Shown: positions 45,395-57,280 of the stretch, one piece after another
Layout: each line of letters opens with the position of its first letter
How positions within the stretch are numbered: the first letter of the stretch is position 1
NCBI GenBank assembly: GCA_030035585.1
Contig: CM057473.1
Location: 10,838,501 to 10,902,500, forward strand
Length of the DNA stretch: 64,000 nt
Origin: Dugong dugon
Lineage: Eukaryota; Chordata; Mammalia; Sirenia; Dugongidae
Direction: 5' to 3'
Position numbers and translations under genes: made by a program
Notes under the pieces: generated by a model
What the model saw: the letters and a program-made list of their open reading frames with translations, nothing else
What the model was told of the DNA's origin: nothing
Databases searched by the model: none

Positions 45395-45859
45395 CAACTT
45401 AGGCAAAACATCATTGGCTTTTTTTCCTTCAGATTACATCAGCTTTTTACCGTAAAGGGATCAAAGTAGCACATAGCAAAATGTCCAAGGGAAACAAACA
45501 GATTTGAGCTTTGTGTCTATAGTTCAGAGAGCATCCTCAGAGCCCGGCACAGCTGCCACAGGACTAGCTGGGAAGAAAGAAGGATAGATTTTTTTGTGGC
45601 CGTCAGCAGACCTCCGTGGCTCCCAAGAGCCCTGCATCTCTGTCTCTGGTCTGTAGCTTTTGGGCTACAACAGCCTGCCGGGAACACTGCAAGGGTTCTA
45701 CCTCTAATCCAGACAAGGGTCTGGCAAGCAGGGCAGACCATCAGTGGGGCTGGGGTGGGAGAGCCAGGTTTAACAAACTAGTGCTCTCTAATGTTGCCTG
45801 GTCACCGCACAAGCAGAAAGGCTTATACTTAGTCCAGCGACTGGAGAAATGGAAAAGGC

Positions 45860-45935
45860 CAGTTACATCAGGATCAAATGGGGTTAACTCTGGGAATACA
45901 AGATTGGTTTAACATTCAAAAATCAGTCAATAGAC
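45860..45935 (+). mobile_element. L1 ORF2 fragment
   Basis: 'atcaaatggggttaactctg' with 'ttggtttaacattcaaaaat' is the classic L1 ORF2 stretch. It parallels 47,670-47,730. 45,601-45,859 is unassigned. Confidence 0.7.
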
Positions 45936-46137
45936 ACACCAACCCAGGGGCAAGGACGAGAAGGCAGGAGGGGACAGGAAAGTTGGCAATGGGGAACTCA
46001 AGTTTGAGAAGAGGAGAGGGTTGACAGGTCATGGGCTGGCAACCAATGTCACAAAAAAACAATATGTATATTCATTGTTTATGAGAAACTAATTTTTGCT
46101 CTGTAAATCTTCATCTAAAGCACAACAAAAAAAACCA
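45936..46137 (+). mobile_element. Afrotherian L1 3' end
   Basis: 'gggcaaggacgagaaggcag', 'ggttgacaggtcatgggctg', 'cttcatctaaagcacaac', oligo(A). The flanking 'tcaatag' recurs on both sides (about 45,926 and 46,139). Confidence 0.8.
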
Positions 46138-47906
46138 ATCAATAGAATTTCTTCCAGAAATCCAGGTGAATGGTTTTGGTTTGAACCATGGCAGACCAGC
46201 AGAGCAGACCAGCCAGTGAGCTGTCACCACTTTCGGCCACCTGGCCCCACAAGAAAGCGAGTGGATCCAAACAGTGCCATGTCCTAACCAAGCCTATAGA
46301 ACTGAGAGGTGACAAACCTGAGCTTGCAGTCCTGTTCTGTCTCGTCAATAGCTTCAAAATCTGGAACATCATTTTTAATGGCACTGCATAGGGAAATAGA
46401 CAAATACATAACTGCAGTTGGGTATTTTAACACCACTCTCTCGGTAATTGATAAAACATCTAGACCAAAAAAGAAAAAAAAAATCATTAAGAATACAAAA
46501 GATCTGAATAGCACCATCAACCTCTATGACCTAATTAAAGTTTAAGGACACTGAACCCAACAACAGCAGAATGCATAATCTTTTCAGGTGCCCACACAAT
46601 GTTCACCAAGATAAACTATATAATGGGCCATAAAACAAATCTAAATACATTTCAAAAGAATGGCATCTTATAGAGAATGTACTCTGCGCACAGTAGAATT
46701 AAATTAGAAATCAATAATAATAAGATAACTAGAAAACCTCCAAGTTATTTTAAAGAAAACCTCTAAATGCTTTAAACAATACGTTTTGTCATAATCTGAT
46801 GGAGCAAAAGAGGAAATCACCAGGGAACTTAGAATGTAGTTGAAATGAATTAAAATAAACATATAACATTCCAAAATTTGTGTGATGCTGCTGAAGCAGT
46901 GCTTGGGAGACATAGTAGCTTTAAATGCCTATATTAAAAAAAGAAGACATGTATAAAGTCAATGATGTAGGTTCCCACTTAAAGGAGCCAGAAAAAGATA
47001 AATATGAGACACAAAGAAGTTGAAGAAAGGCAATATTAAAGAACAGCCTACGTCCGCAAAGTAGAAAACAATCCAGAAAATTTACCAAGTCGAGTATTAG
47101 CTCTTTGTAAAGATTAATAAAATTTATAAATCCTTAGCAAGACTAACCAAGAAAAGAGAGAGAAAGAGGGAAAGATAAAAATCCAAATGGTCAATATTAA
47201 GAATAAAGGCATGGTATTCTTATAGATCCTTATAGACATTAAAAGGCTAGTAACAATTTTATGCAGCAAATTTGACAACTTAGATGGAATGGATAAATTT
47301 CTTGGAAAAAACATCAATTTATGAAAACAGACCCAAGATGAAATAGAAAATCTTAAAAGCCCTGTATTTGTTAAAGAAATTGAATTTGTTATTTTTTAAA
47401 AAGTCTTCTCACAAAGAAGATTCCAGCCTTAATTGTTTTCATCGGTAAGTTCCATTAGACATGATACTCATTTTACATAAAATCTTTCAGAAATTAGAGA
47501 AGAAGGAAAGACTTCTAACTTATTTTATGGGGCCAGCTTAAACCCAATACCAAAGCCTGATAAGAAAAGAAAATTACAGGCCAATATTCCTCATAAACAT
47601 GGACAAAAGATCTTCAGCAAAATACTAGTAAACCAAACCCAGCAATACACATAAATGATAATACATTAGGATCAAATCAGGCTAATTCCAGGAATGCAAA
47701 ATTGGTTTAACATTCAAAAATCAATCAGTAGAATGGATTATAAAATGTCATTTTATTAAAGAGGCTCTTCCAAAAACCCAGGTCAGTGATTCTGGCTTGA
47801 ACCATGGGGTTAGTAGTAGCAGAGATGGGGAAGAAGGAATAGATTTGTCCTATGTATTGGTGATACAATATTTACTGATAGCTTGGATGTAAGGATGAAT
47901 TAAGTA
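46138..47906 (+). mobile_element. Degenerate L1 ORF2
   Basis: L1 ORF2 wording is followed from 'aagcagtgcttgggagacat' through 'aagattccagccttaattg' to 'ggctaattccaggaatgc' and 'ttggtttaacattcaaaaat'. No long frame remains. Confidence 0.75.
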
Positions 47907-47919
47907 GCGTAATCGAAAG

Positions 47920-48524
47920 TAATCATTTTACTTGGATCCACAATCAACACCCATGGAAGCAGCAGTCAAGAAATCAAATGACAAGTTGCATTGGACAAAT
48001 CAGCTGCAAAAGACCTCTTTAAAGTATTAAAAAGCAAAGACATCACTCTAAGGACTAAGGTGTGCCTGATCCAAGCCATGGTGTTTTCAATTACCTCATA
48101 TGCTTATGAAAGCCGGGCAATGAATAAGGAAGACCGTAGAAGAATTGACATCTTTGAATTGTGGTGCAGGTAAAAAATATTAAATATATCATGGACTGCC
48201 AAAAGAATGAACAAATCTGTCTTGGACGATGTACAGCCAGAACGCTCCTTAGAAGTGAGGGCAGCGAGACTTCGTCTCACATACTTTGGACATGTTATCA
48301 GGAGGGATCAGTCCCTGGAAACGGACATCATGCTTGGTAAAGTAGAAGGTCAGCAAAAAAGAGGAAGACCTTCAATGAGATGGATTGACACAGTGGCTGC
48401 AACAATGGGCTCAAACATAACAATTGTGAGGATGGCGCAGGACCGGGCAGTGTTTCATTCTGTTGTTCACAGGGTTGCTATGAATCAGAATAGACTCAAC
48501 AGCACCTAACAACAACAAACAACA
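47920..48524 (+). mobile_element. RTE LINE, 5'-truncated
   Basis: 'cattttacttggatccacaa' to 'cagcacctaacaacaac'. A near-matching target duplication, 'gcgtaatcgaaag' (47,907-47,919) and 'gtgtaatcaaag' (48,525-48,536), flanks it. The open stretch 48,207-48,509 encodes the RTE C-terminus. 48,537-48,778 is unassigned. Confidence 0.92.
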
Positions 48525-48778
48525 GTGTAATCAAAGAAAATTTTATGTTTTGTGGATGCTGTTTTCTGAGAAAGGAAAACTGGGAGGAGCAGAAATGGAC
48601 TGGAATTTAGAGAGTACTGTTTTAGCCATACTTAGACTGAAATTTCCTATTATACATGCTTATAGAGATATAAATAAAGGAGCTGAAGATAGTCTTTGAT
48701 CCTGAATATCATGGCTGGATATTCAGGTTTGGAAGTCACACTGATGGTTTGCAAAGTTATGATTCTCTGACGTGAGGT

Positions 48779-48978
48779 TGGAGTCCCTGGGTGGTGCAAA
48801 TGGTTAAGAACTTGGCTGATAACTAAAAGGTTAGAGGTTCGAGTCCACGCAGACACCTTGAAAGAAAGACCTGGCAATCTACTTTCAAAAAACCAGCCAC
48901 TAAATACAGTCTGTAGCACAGTTTTACTCTGACATGCATGGTGGCATGAGTTAGAATGGACTCAATGGCAACTAATTA
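48779..48978 (+). mobile_element. AfroSINE, long form, diverged
   Basis: 'gagtccctgggtggtgcaaa', 'ggttcgagtcc', 'cctggcaatctactttcaaa', 'gactcaatggcaactaatt'. 48,979-49,360 has no named feature. Confidence 0.88.
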
Positions 48979-49360
48979 AAGTTGGAGGATGGAAGGGCGC
49001 CCAGCGCTTAACCCAGAAAGTAGGGGCCAATGAGTTGGGAAGAAGATCAGATGAGTGTAGTTTCAAAGAATGTGTGTTCAAAAAAGAGGGTATAGTCAAC
49101 TCAGACCATAGAAGATAAGAATTTTTAACAGGCAGAGTAGTGGAAAGGAAAGGAAGGGTAAAGAGAACAAGCACTTCAATTAGAGGCAACAGAATGAAGA
49201 AATACAGCTCCTGTTCATGCTCCATCCCAAAACGTACACTCAATCTTCAAACTATCAACTTTTGGGGATTCGAGAAACCATAGAAAGATCTGTTTCAGGA
49301 AACCAGTATCTCTGGCAATTCTGTTTCCTACAACTGAAGTAAAGATTTTCAAAGCACAAC

Positions 49361-50008
49361 ATTAACTTCTCCAGATTTCTGGGATAGTAGTTAGTAAGTT
49401 CATCTTCCAACACTATAACGGACAATATCCTATTGCGATCCACAGATTTTCATAGGGAGAAGAAATTGATGTTGTCAATGGTTTTATTCTACTTGGCTCA
49501 GTAATCAATGCCCATGGAAGACCTCTTTAAAGTTTGAAAAAGCAAAGATGTCACTTTGATGACTAAGGTGGGTCAGACCCAAGCCATGATCTTTTCAATC
49601 GCCTTATATGCATGCAAAAGATGGATATTGAAAATGAAGAGAGAAAAAGAATCCGTGTGTTGGAATTGTGACGTTACAGACTAATATTGATTATACCCTG
49701 AACTGCCAGAAGAACAAACAAATCAGTCTTCTGTAGAAATACAATCAGAAACGAGGATGGCGAGACTTCGGCTCGCTTACTTTGGACACATCCGGAAAGA
49801 TCAACTGCTAGAAAAGGACATCATGTTGGGTAAAGTAGAGGGCCAGGGAAAATGAGGGAAATCCTAAATAAGATGGATTGACACAAGAGCCCCGCAACCA
49901 TGGACTCCAACATACCAGTGATCATGATGGCTCGGCACAGGGCAACTTTTCGTCCTGTCATACATCAGGTCGCCATAAGATGGCGCTGACTTCACAGAAA
50001 CTAACAAC
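49361..50008 (+). mobile_element. RTE LINE, partial, with a small inverted 5' fragment
   Basis: 49,361-49,450 is a minus-strand piece of the RTE 5' region ('catcttccaacactataacg'). From about 49,460 the plus strand gives the 3' third, with an internal deletion near 49,520, ending at 'aaactaacaacag'. This is possibly another inverted-5' insertion. 50,009-50,243 is unassigned. Confidence 0.75.
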
Positions 50009-50243
50009 AGATTAGTAATAATTGAGATACCACTGACCTTCCGAAAGGGTATATCCAGCTTCTACAATGTATTTAATTTACTCGTGAAGGAGTCCTGCAG
50101 GCTGATTGAAGCTCAACTATTTCTCTTTTGAGAGAGAACACTCAGAATCCTTCTGTTTCAAAGGTATTGGCCGATGACTAGAAAACCAAATAGCCACAGG
50201 AAATATTGGCATCTTCACAGACGAAGTGAACATGTAGAAAACA

Positions 50244-50402
50244 GTCTTACTGGTGATGCAGTGGTTAAGAGCTCGGCTGCTAACCTAAAGGTCAGCAGTT
50301 CAAATCCACCAGCTGCTCCTTAGAAACCCTAATGGGGCAAGTTCTACTCTGTCCTGTAGGGTCACTATGAGTCGGAATGGACTCAATGGCAACAGGTTTT
50401 AT
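50244..50402 (+). mobile_element. AfroSINE, short form
   Basis: 'ttactggtgatgcagtggtt', 'agttcaaatcc', 'gttctactctgtcctgtagg', 'gactcaatggcaacaggttt'. 50,403-51,104 is repeat-poor and unassigned. Confidence 0.92.
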
Positions 50403-51377
50403 CTTTACAAAGATAAGTGGCATTATTTATTTCTCAACAGGGATAAGGAGAGCTAATTTTTTATGCAAGAAATAGGTGAGAAAAAAAATTTAGAACTCTG
50501 AATAATTATGAGGGAAGATCTTTTTCCAGAGGCAGGGAAGTTTACCAAATACGTATCATAGAACATTTCAGCCCTAAGTCCACCCAGGTGAATGATTTCA
50601 CCCCTGAAAGCTTTCTGGCTTCCTGCTTGCTAAATTCTTCTGAAGCTTACTGCTCAAAAATAGTTCATTGATTTGCTTCAGTGCTGAGCATTTGACAAGA
50701 ACTCGTCATGAGAATCCTGCCTGGCAGCGGCTTTTTTCAATTTATGGAACAAGAAAGGTTAGTATAAATTTTGAATCCCTGAATAATATCTTAGCCAGAG
50801 GGTGATCTTGCCATTTCCAGAACTCTGCACCAAAAGTCTTAACTTAAAAAATAAAATACCACAGATGGCCTGATCCTCTTCATTTTTTCAGACCCAAATT
50901 GTTGATCAGTCAATAGGATTTCATAAAGAGATTTGGGATTAATTGACTGCAGCAACCAGTCAATTAAGGAATTCTATTTAAGGGAAAATACTTGAGCACA
51001 AAATAGTTTCTGCAAAGTTTCTTCTCAGACTGATTTGAAAAGGCATATAAAAATCAAATATCTTATGGCAGGGAATAATGCTTTAAAGTGGGTTTATATA
51101 TCTTTTTTCATTTCATTTTTCTAGTAATTACTATTTTATTAACTTTATTGAGATATCATTTGTATAATCCCATGCACCCATTGTAAGTGGACATTTAGAT
51201 GAGTTTTGACAAATCTATCCATCCACGTAATCATCAACAAAGCATAAGACATGTTAATCACTCAAAATGAATTCCTTGTGCCCATTCTGGAAAATAATCC
51301 TCCATCCCCAGTCCTAGGAGACCAGTGACCCACTTTCTATCCTTACAGATTAAATGTGTCTTTTCTAGAGTTTCATA

Positions 51378-51582
51378 AAGGAACTCTGGTGCATAATGGT
51401 TAAGCACTCGACTTCTAACCAAAAGGTTGGCAGTTTGAACCCACCAGCTGCTCAGCAGGAGAAAAGACCTGGCGACATGCTCCCTTAAAGATTACAGCCT
51501 TCAAAACCCTATGGGGCAGTTCTACTCTGTCCTACAGGGTCTCTACGAGCCAGAATCGACTTGACAGCACACAGGAACAACT
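51378..51582 (+). mobile_element. AfroSINE, long form
   Basis: 'ggaactctggtgcataatgg', 'agtttgaaccc', middle 'cctggcgacatgctccctta', tail 'gacttgacagcacacagg'. 'tttcataaa' before and 'tttcatataaa' after suggest the target duplication. Confidence 0.92.
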
Positions 51583-51809
51583 GAATTTCATATAAATGGC
51601 ATCACTGACTTCGGTTTTTTTTGAGTCTAGTTCCTTTTGTTCAGCACATCATTTTTGAGATTCTCTCATGTTGTTGGTATAACCCTTGTTCACTCCTTTT
51701 TATTGCTGAGTGGTATTTCCATGTATAGCTATTTCACAATTTATTTATTCAGTCACCTGATTATGGACTTTCGGGTTGTTTACAGTTTTGGGCCATTATG
51801 AATAAAAAA

Positions 51810-51968
51810 CGAAACCAAACCGTTGCTGTCGAGTCAATTCCGACTCATACTGACCCTATAGGACAGGAAAGAACTGGCCCATAGGGTTTCCAAGGAGTGG
51901 CTGGTGGGTTCAAACTGCTGACCTTTTGGTTAGCAGCCAAGCTCTTAATCACTGTGCCACCAGGGTTG
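51810..51968 (-). mobile_element. AfroSINE, short form
   Basis: 'accgttgctgtcgagtcaat' to 'aatcactgtgccaccagggt'; the middle segment is absent. Confidence 0.93.
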
Positions 51969-52207
51969 CTATAAATATTGATGTGCAAGTCACCGAGTGC
52001 ACATCTTATCTCATAGGTAAATACCTAGGATGGGAATTACTGGGTGGTAAGAAAAGTATATATTTAATTTTATCAGCAAGTGCCTAAGTTTTCTAAAGAA
52101 ATTGTGCCATTTTACGTTTCCACCAGCAAAATCTGAGCTTCATTGGCTTCACATCGTCACCAGCACTTGGTATTGTGCATCTCTTAACTTTCAGAAATTC
52201 TAATGGG

Positions 52208-52272
52208 CTTCAGGCAAACTTTCATTCTGCTATACGTAACGTCGCCAGGAATTGGAGCAACAGGAACAATGG
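52208..52272 (+). mobile_element. RTE 3' tip insertion
   Basis: 'actttcattctgctatacgt' followed by 'aacgtcgccaggaattgg' is only the last ~60 nt of the RTE, inserted in L1 text. Confidence 0.7.
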
Positions 52273-52404
52273 ATTTTTAGTGGTATTGAATTGTGATTTT
52301 AGGATGTTTCTCTGATGACTAATAACGTTGAACATCTTTTCACAAGATTATTGGCCATTTATATACCTCCTTTGGTGAAGTGTCTGTTCAAATCTTTTGA
52401 CCAC

Positions 52405-52913
52405 TGTCTTAGTTATCTAGTGCTGCTGTAAGCAATACAAGTGGATGGCTTCAACAAACAGAAGTTTATTCTCTTACAGTCTAGTAGGCTACAACTCCAA
52501 ATTCGGGGTGTCAGCTCCAGGGAAATGCTTTCCCTTGTCTGTTGGCTCTGGAGGAAAGTCCTTTTCGTCAATCTTTCCCTGGACTAGAAACTTCTCAGGC
52601 ACAGAGATCCCGGGTCCAAAGGACCATGCTCTGCTCCTGGTGTTGCTTTCTTGGTGGTATGAGGTCCCCATGTCTCTCTGCTCACTTTTATATTTCAAGA
52701 GACTGGTTCAAAACACAATCTAATCTTGTAGATTGAGTCCTGCCTCATTAACATAACTGCCGCTAATCCCATATCATTAACATCATAGAAATAGGATTTA
52801 CAACACAGGAAAACCACATCAGATGACAAAATGGTGGAAAATCACACAATACTGGGAATCATGGCCTAGCTAAGTTGACTGGTATTTTGGGGGACACAAT
52901 CCAATCCATAACA
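52405..52913 (-). mobile_element. Solo MaLR/MLT-like LTR
   Basis: 509 bp reading TGTCTTAGTTATCTAG to CCAATCCATAACA on the plus strand, the reverse complement of the LTRs at 29,054 and 40,520. Perfect 5-bp target duplication accac at 52,400-52,404 and 52,914-52,918. Confidence 0.9.
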
Positions 52914-53167
52914 ACCACATTTTATTGGATTATTTTATTGAGTTTATGTATTTTCGAAAAACTCCTGTCAGATATATGTATTCCAAATATTCCTCCCAGT
53001 CTGTGACTTGACTTTTCATTTTAAGTGTCCTTTAAAGAGCAGAGGTTTTTAAGATTTTGATGAAGTCCAATTTACCGATTTTTTTCTTTTATGGTTTTGC
53101 TTTTTGTCTTACCTAAGAAATCTGTCGACTCCAGGGTCATGAAAATTTCTCCTGTTTCGTATGTAGA

Positions 53168-53392
53168 AGTTTTAGGGTGGCTATGAGTTGGAATAGGAGC
53201 CGTGGTGGCACAGTGTTTAAGTGCTCAGCTGCTAACAGAAAGGTCAGAGGTTTGAACCCACCAATTGCTCCACAGGAGAAAGATGTGGCAATCTGCTTCC
53301 ATGAAGACTACAGCCTTGGAAACCCTGTGGGGCTGTTCTACTCTGTCCCATAGGGTCCCTGTGTATTGGAACTGACTCCATGGCCACAGGGG
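53168..53392 (+). mobile_element. AfroSINE, long form, preceded by a SINE tail scrap
   Basis: A ~20-bp tail scrap ('gggtggctatgagttggaat') precedes a full copy starting 'aggagccgtggtggcacagt' and ending 'ctccatggccacagg'. This is the last AfroSINE in the window. Confidence 0.9.
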
Positions 53393-53934
53393 TAGTTTGC
53401 TGATTATTATTATTTCAAACTAGATTAAGTTAGAATGTGCAATTTTAAAGCAATGTACTTCACTCACTTCATCATTTCTTATTTAACCTCAACAAAGTGT
53501 GATTATTGCTTGGCCATAGTCACCTCTTCTCCTGCCCCCCGATCCCTCTATACTCTGGTTTGTGGCTAAAGCATCTTGTTGATAGCCAAAACGGACAATC
53601 AATTTTTTCAAAAATTTAAAAAGGCTTTTTACTAAAAACTTAGTTTTACAATAAATTAGCCTGCCTTTTGACAAGTATTCCATCTCACCATCTCACCTGT
53701 TACTATTCTAAAGCACAATCCAGCTTTTTGGATGGGATGCCATTAATTTTCTTTAAAAAACTAAACTTTATCACTTTAGTTCCGTGGAATCTACTCTTCC
53801 CAAATTGATAAAGAACATAGAAGCTGTAGGTATAAAATATCACATGCGGACTGTCAGATTTTCACTCAACCAGGTATCTCAGGAATTGGGAGAAAACTTG
53901 TGTGCAGGAGAAAAAACAAACCCCTCATATCACA

Positions 53935-55994
53935 GAAACATAAATGTACAATAGTTTTATTTTTCTTATTTTACTATTTTGACATTTTATGCACAAATAT
54001 TTTTTTATCTGAGTAAAAATAGAAAATAAGTTTCATGTAAAATTACAAAAAAAAAATTTAACCACAAAGAAATACATAATTGTTATTATGACAGTATAAG
54101 TGTCTTTATTTAAAGAGTAAAAATGTATGCAAAAGTCCTTCTCTTTTACAAAAGACTGAGAATATTTTGTCCTGGCAGCAAGTGAAATATCAATATTTTT
54201 ACACCCTCTAGATCTGAAGACATGAAGTTAGTCATAGGTTTGTTCTGCAACTATGAATTTTAAAACATTCTGCGCTATTTCAAATATATGCCAGTTCTTC
54301 TTAAAAGGCAGTAACATAAAATAACGAATATGAAAAACAGTAGGCCTCACCAAAAATATTTGGAGACACAATCCTTTAAAAGAAATATCATATATGAGTT
54401 TCAGCATAAGGGGAGAAAAACAACTAAACCATTTTCCCTAATGGACAGTCTGATAGAAAAATGAAAGCAGCCAGCTGATGAACAGGAAGATCAACCCCAC
54501 ACGGCAATTCTGCTTTGGCCTGATTTCACGATGCCAACACCAAGTTTTCAGACTTTAGCCTAGAAAGATAATTATGAAAGTTGGCTCAACAAAAACCTAT
54601 GGAAAACAAGTTTTAAAACAAAAGCGAACATTTCCTTATTCTTGTACACATAAAGTACAAAAGGTGACTGATGATTTATTTCTTCCTTTGAATATAGTGT
54701 AAATTCTATTATGAAAAATTCATTCATAGAAACAGAACAAAGGATGAATAGCATGAATTATATTTTCTTTCACAATAAATGAAGATTACCCGGCTTTCTG
54801 TTAATTATAACCTGAACAAGGAAAAAGGAAATAGCTTATATATAAATTGGAACTACAAAGTAATGAGAGATTTCTTGAATTCACTGGGGACATCAATCTC
54901 ATTATTCTACCCATGTCATGGTGCCTAAAACAATGGTAAGACAGAGGTGAAGAAGAAAAAAGAAACAGCATTTATCCCGTATGAGAACTGTTTCTGTTCA
55001 AACTACAATGAAGAATAAAACAAAATCTACCAATGGTGGGAAAATGCTGGTAGAAAAATGTCTCTGGGGAATATGCTTAAAGGAGAAAAGAAACAACGGT
55101 TTGATGCTAGGCCCCCCCCCCCCAAAAAAAAAATATGGGTATTCCTTGCCATTAAAAAAAAAAAAAAATTTAATTGAGACATAAAAAAAATGTCATCTTG
55201 GCTAAAACTTTACCATGCCTCCCCAAAAGCACTGCAAAATCCAAATAAAGGTCAAGATTCTTAACCTCTTGATAGTATATCAGAACAGTATATAATTTTT
55301 TTAAACCATAAGTGGCTTGTCAACTCCTCAAGCCACAAGATGGTGTAAAATCATTTTAGTTACCTCGCTGTTATCAAAACTACAGCTTCTATTATTTCAT
55401 ATTGTCACCCTACTTAGATATTCTTGCAATAAAAGTGCCCAAACTGTAACAAAAATTTAAGATGTCTATTTTGCATTTATCAAAAAACAGAAGTTACAAT
55501 GTTTATTATTCTTAAGTAATATCTACTGAAGTAATAAAGGCCTTAATAGAGTATAAATAAGCTGACATTATAGGTTGTAGTCCTATAGCAGAGTGCTTAA
55601 AATGATGACTTAAGATTACCAGAAAAGGAGACCACAGATCCCTTCTTTTTCCTTGCTGCCAAGATCCCTGCCTCATATGGATCCTTCCACCCTACTCGTT
55701 AGTACCGGCAGCAGAGACTGCTAACAATGCACTTGCCCGTATACCACCTTGGCCCTTTCTTCCTCATTAGTCTAAAGCATTAACTGAGCTTTTATAAAGC
55801 TGCTTTAGGATGGATTTAAGGCGAATAAAGAATCTCTTCCTGTAAGAGGAATGAAAAGCTATCTCCTAGTCTCTCATATCATGATTCACGCATTCCTGAA
55901 AACAAGTGACAAAAAGGCAGAAAGAAGAAAAGAAAGGAAGACAGAAGACATTTCTAGCCATTTCTGTTTAGTGCCAGCTTATGGTAAGTAAAGA

Positions 55995-56048
<54 letters not shown>

Positions 56049-57280
56049 TACACATACATATATATGTGAATTAATTTTTAAAGAATTTTTAATGAATTAT
56101 TTTTTTCTTTTTGAATATCTTATGCCTTCATAAATATATATGGTCAATTATAAATGTATATAGATATTTGTATACACACATAAACTCAAAAGGAAGAAAA
56201 TTAAATAAATGGGAAGTTTTGTTTTAAGATAGAGGAATGTATATACTAGAAGTCAAATTTTCCTTTTAAAACTGTTTCTAAGTAATTTACTAATGTTTTG
56301 AAAGGTAAAGTACTATTGACTGATTTAAAATCTTCATTTCGAAGAAGCACAATGAATACATGAGCTGCCTTGCATAACAAACCGGCCCTACAGTGTAATA
56401 AAAGGAAAAATAAGAAAGCAAGCAAGCCATACCAAACCAAACTAAATTTTTATTTTCTGGCTGAGGTATACTTCTTCAGTTTTTTAAATCTCTGACAGGA
56501 AAAACAGAGATCGTTTCAAAATTTTTGTAATAGCTGGTTTATTAGAATTAAATGCCTCTCTCAAAATAATTTAACTTCACAGCCTCACATTACGTATAAT
56601 CGATACAGCAAATCCCTAAAGTCGGCTTGAGGTAAGCCAGGTTTAAATCTGGATCTCTTTCTTCAGCACAGCTCTTCTGCCAGTTGACTTCTTATCATCT
56701 TTGCTTTCAAATATATAAATTACTTTAATAACTTGACACTCTTGGTTGAGTGATTTATTAATATCGTTAGACTTTGATTTGATATGAACGTCTGAGCTCT
56801 GCTTGATTAGATGACACAGGCACACAAGCTATAGCTGTGAACAATTTCATCTTCCGGCTCTATGTAAAGCAACATCTAAAGCAGCATTTGTGAACTAGTT
56901 TAAAAAATAGTTAAGCCAGACTGTTCCCTGGAGATTTCATTTACTTTTTCATCTTTACATGCTACTGGCTATTTTTGGTAGGGCTAGACATTAATACTGA
57001 CCAGTTTAGCTTTCCTGACTGTTAACAAGCTACTCCACAATGAATATGTTGCCTTCACGCTGAAAACACTGTGGTGATCCCTTAACATATACATATTCTA
57101 AAATATATGCTCAAAGTAAAAAGATCCAAATTCACAAGAGTATGAAATATTTATAAAAAAAAATCATGCATCAGAATTTACATTCTAGAAATAAAAGATT
57201 CAAATTCGGTAATAAAGGTAAGAGCAATACTTGCTCTAAATATTTAAGAAAGTCCTCAGCCTCCCAGAAGGTCCTGGGAC
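53935..57280 (-). other. GABPA: GABPA 3'UTR (inferred extent)
   Basis: AT-rich sequence without AfroSINE or RTE follows the GABPA stop codon on the minus strand. Candidate poly(A) signals (AATAAA on the minus strand) lie at 54,105-54,110 and 53,956-53,961. The latter is followed by a TG-rich stretch around 53,928-53,937, as expected downstream of a cleavage site. The 3' end is an inference; I have no transcript evidence. 53,393-53,934 is unassigned. Confidence 0.5.
55998..56067. repeat. (TA)n(CA)n microsatellite in the GABPA 3'UTR
   Basis: About 40 bp of TA dinucleotides pass directly into about 18 bp of CA and then mixed CATA. On the minus strand this gives a (TG)n(TA)n run in the presumed transcript. 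Confidence 0.95.

Larger units (their letters stand above)
43140..45600 (-). pseudogene. MIA2/CTAGE-family retropseudogene, broken and multiply interrupted
   Basis: Reading the minus strand across frameshifts, the conceptual product follows the MIA2 (cTAGE5)/CTAGE protein in order. An N-terminal leader and membrane-segment region lie near 45,560-45,420. Then come the REKKLAL-like stretch at about 45,430-45,400, the EYxGYEV-like region near 44,990, coiled coils with SQ-x-EAK and NSQLQxS at about 44,760-44,640, the acidic segment before 44,408, and LKKLI-x-A-x-LN-x-SLK near 44,020. The second coiled coil runs to about 43,510. A diverged proline-rich start seems to continue left of the SINE at 43,302. 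The parent family acts in collagen/large-cargo ER export. There are no introns, many stops and shifts, and three insertions: AfroSINE 43,302-43,496, L1 tail 44,066-44,408, AfroSINE 45,013-45,394. No function is expected. Confidence 0.75.
51105..53165 (-). mobile_element. Ancient L1 fragment with nested insertions
   Basis: Reversed L1 3' sequence: 'tattgagatatcatttgtat', 'gcatcactgacttcggtttt', 'tttgggccattatgaataaa', 'aaaaactcctgtcagatata', 'aagtccaatttaccgatttt'. It is interrupted by AfroSINEs at 51,378 and 51,810, an RTE tail at 52,208 and an LTR at 52,405. Confidence 0.75.
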
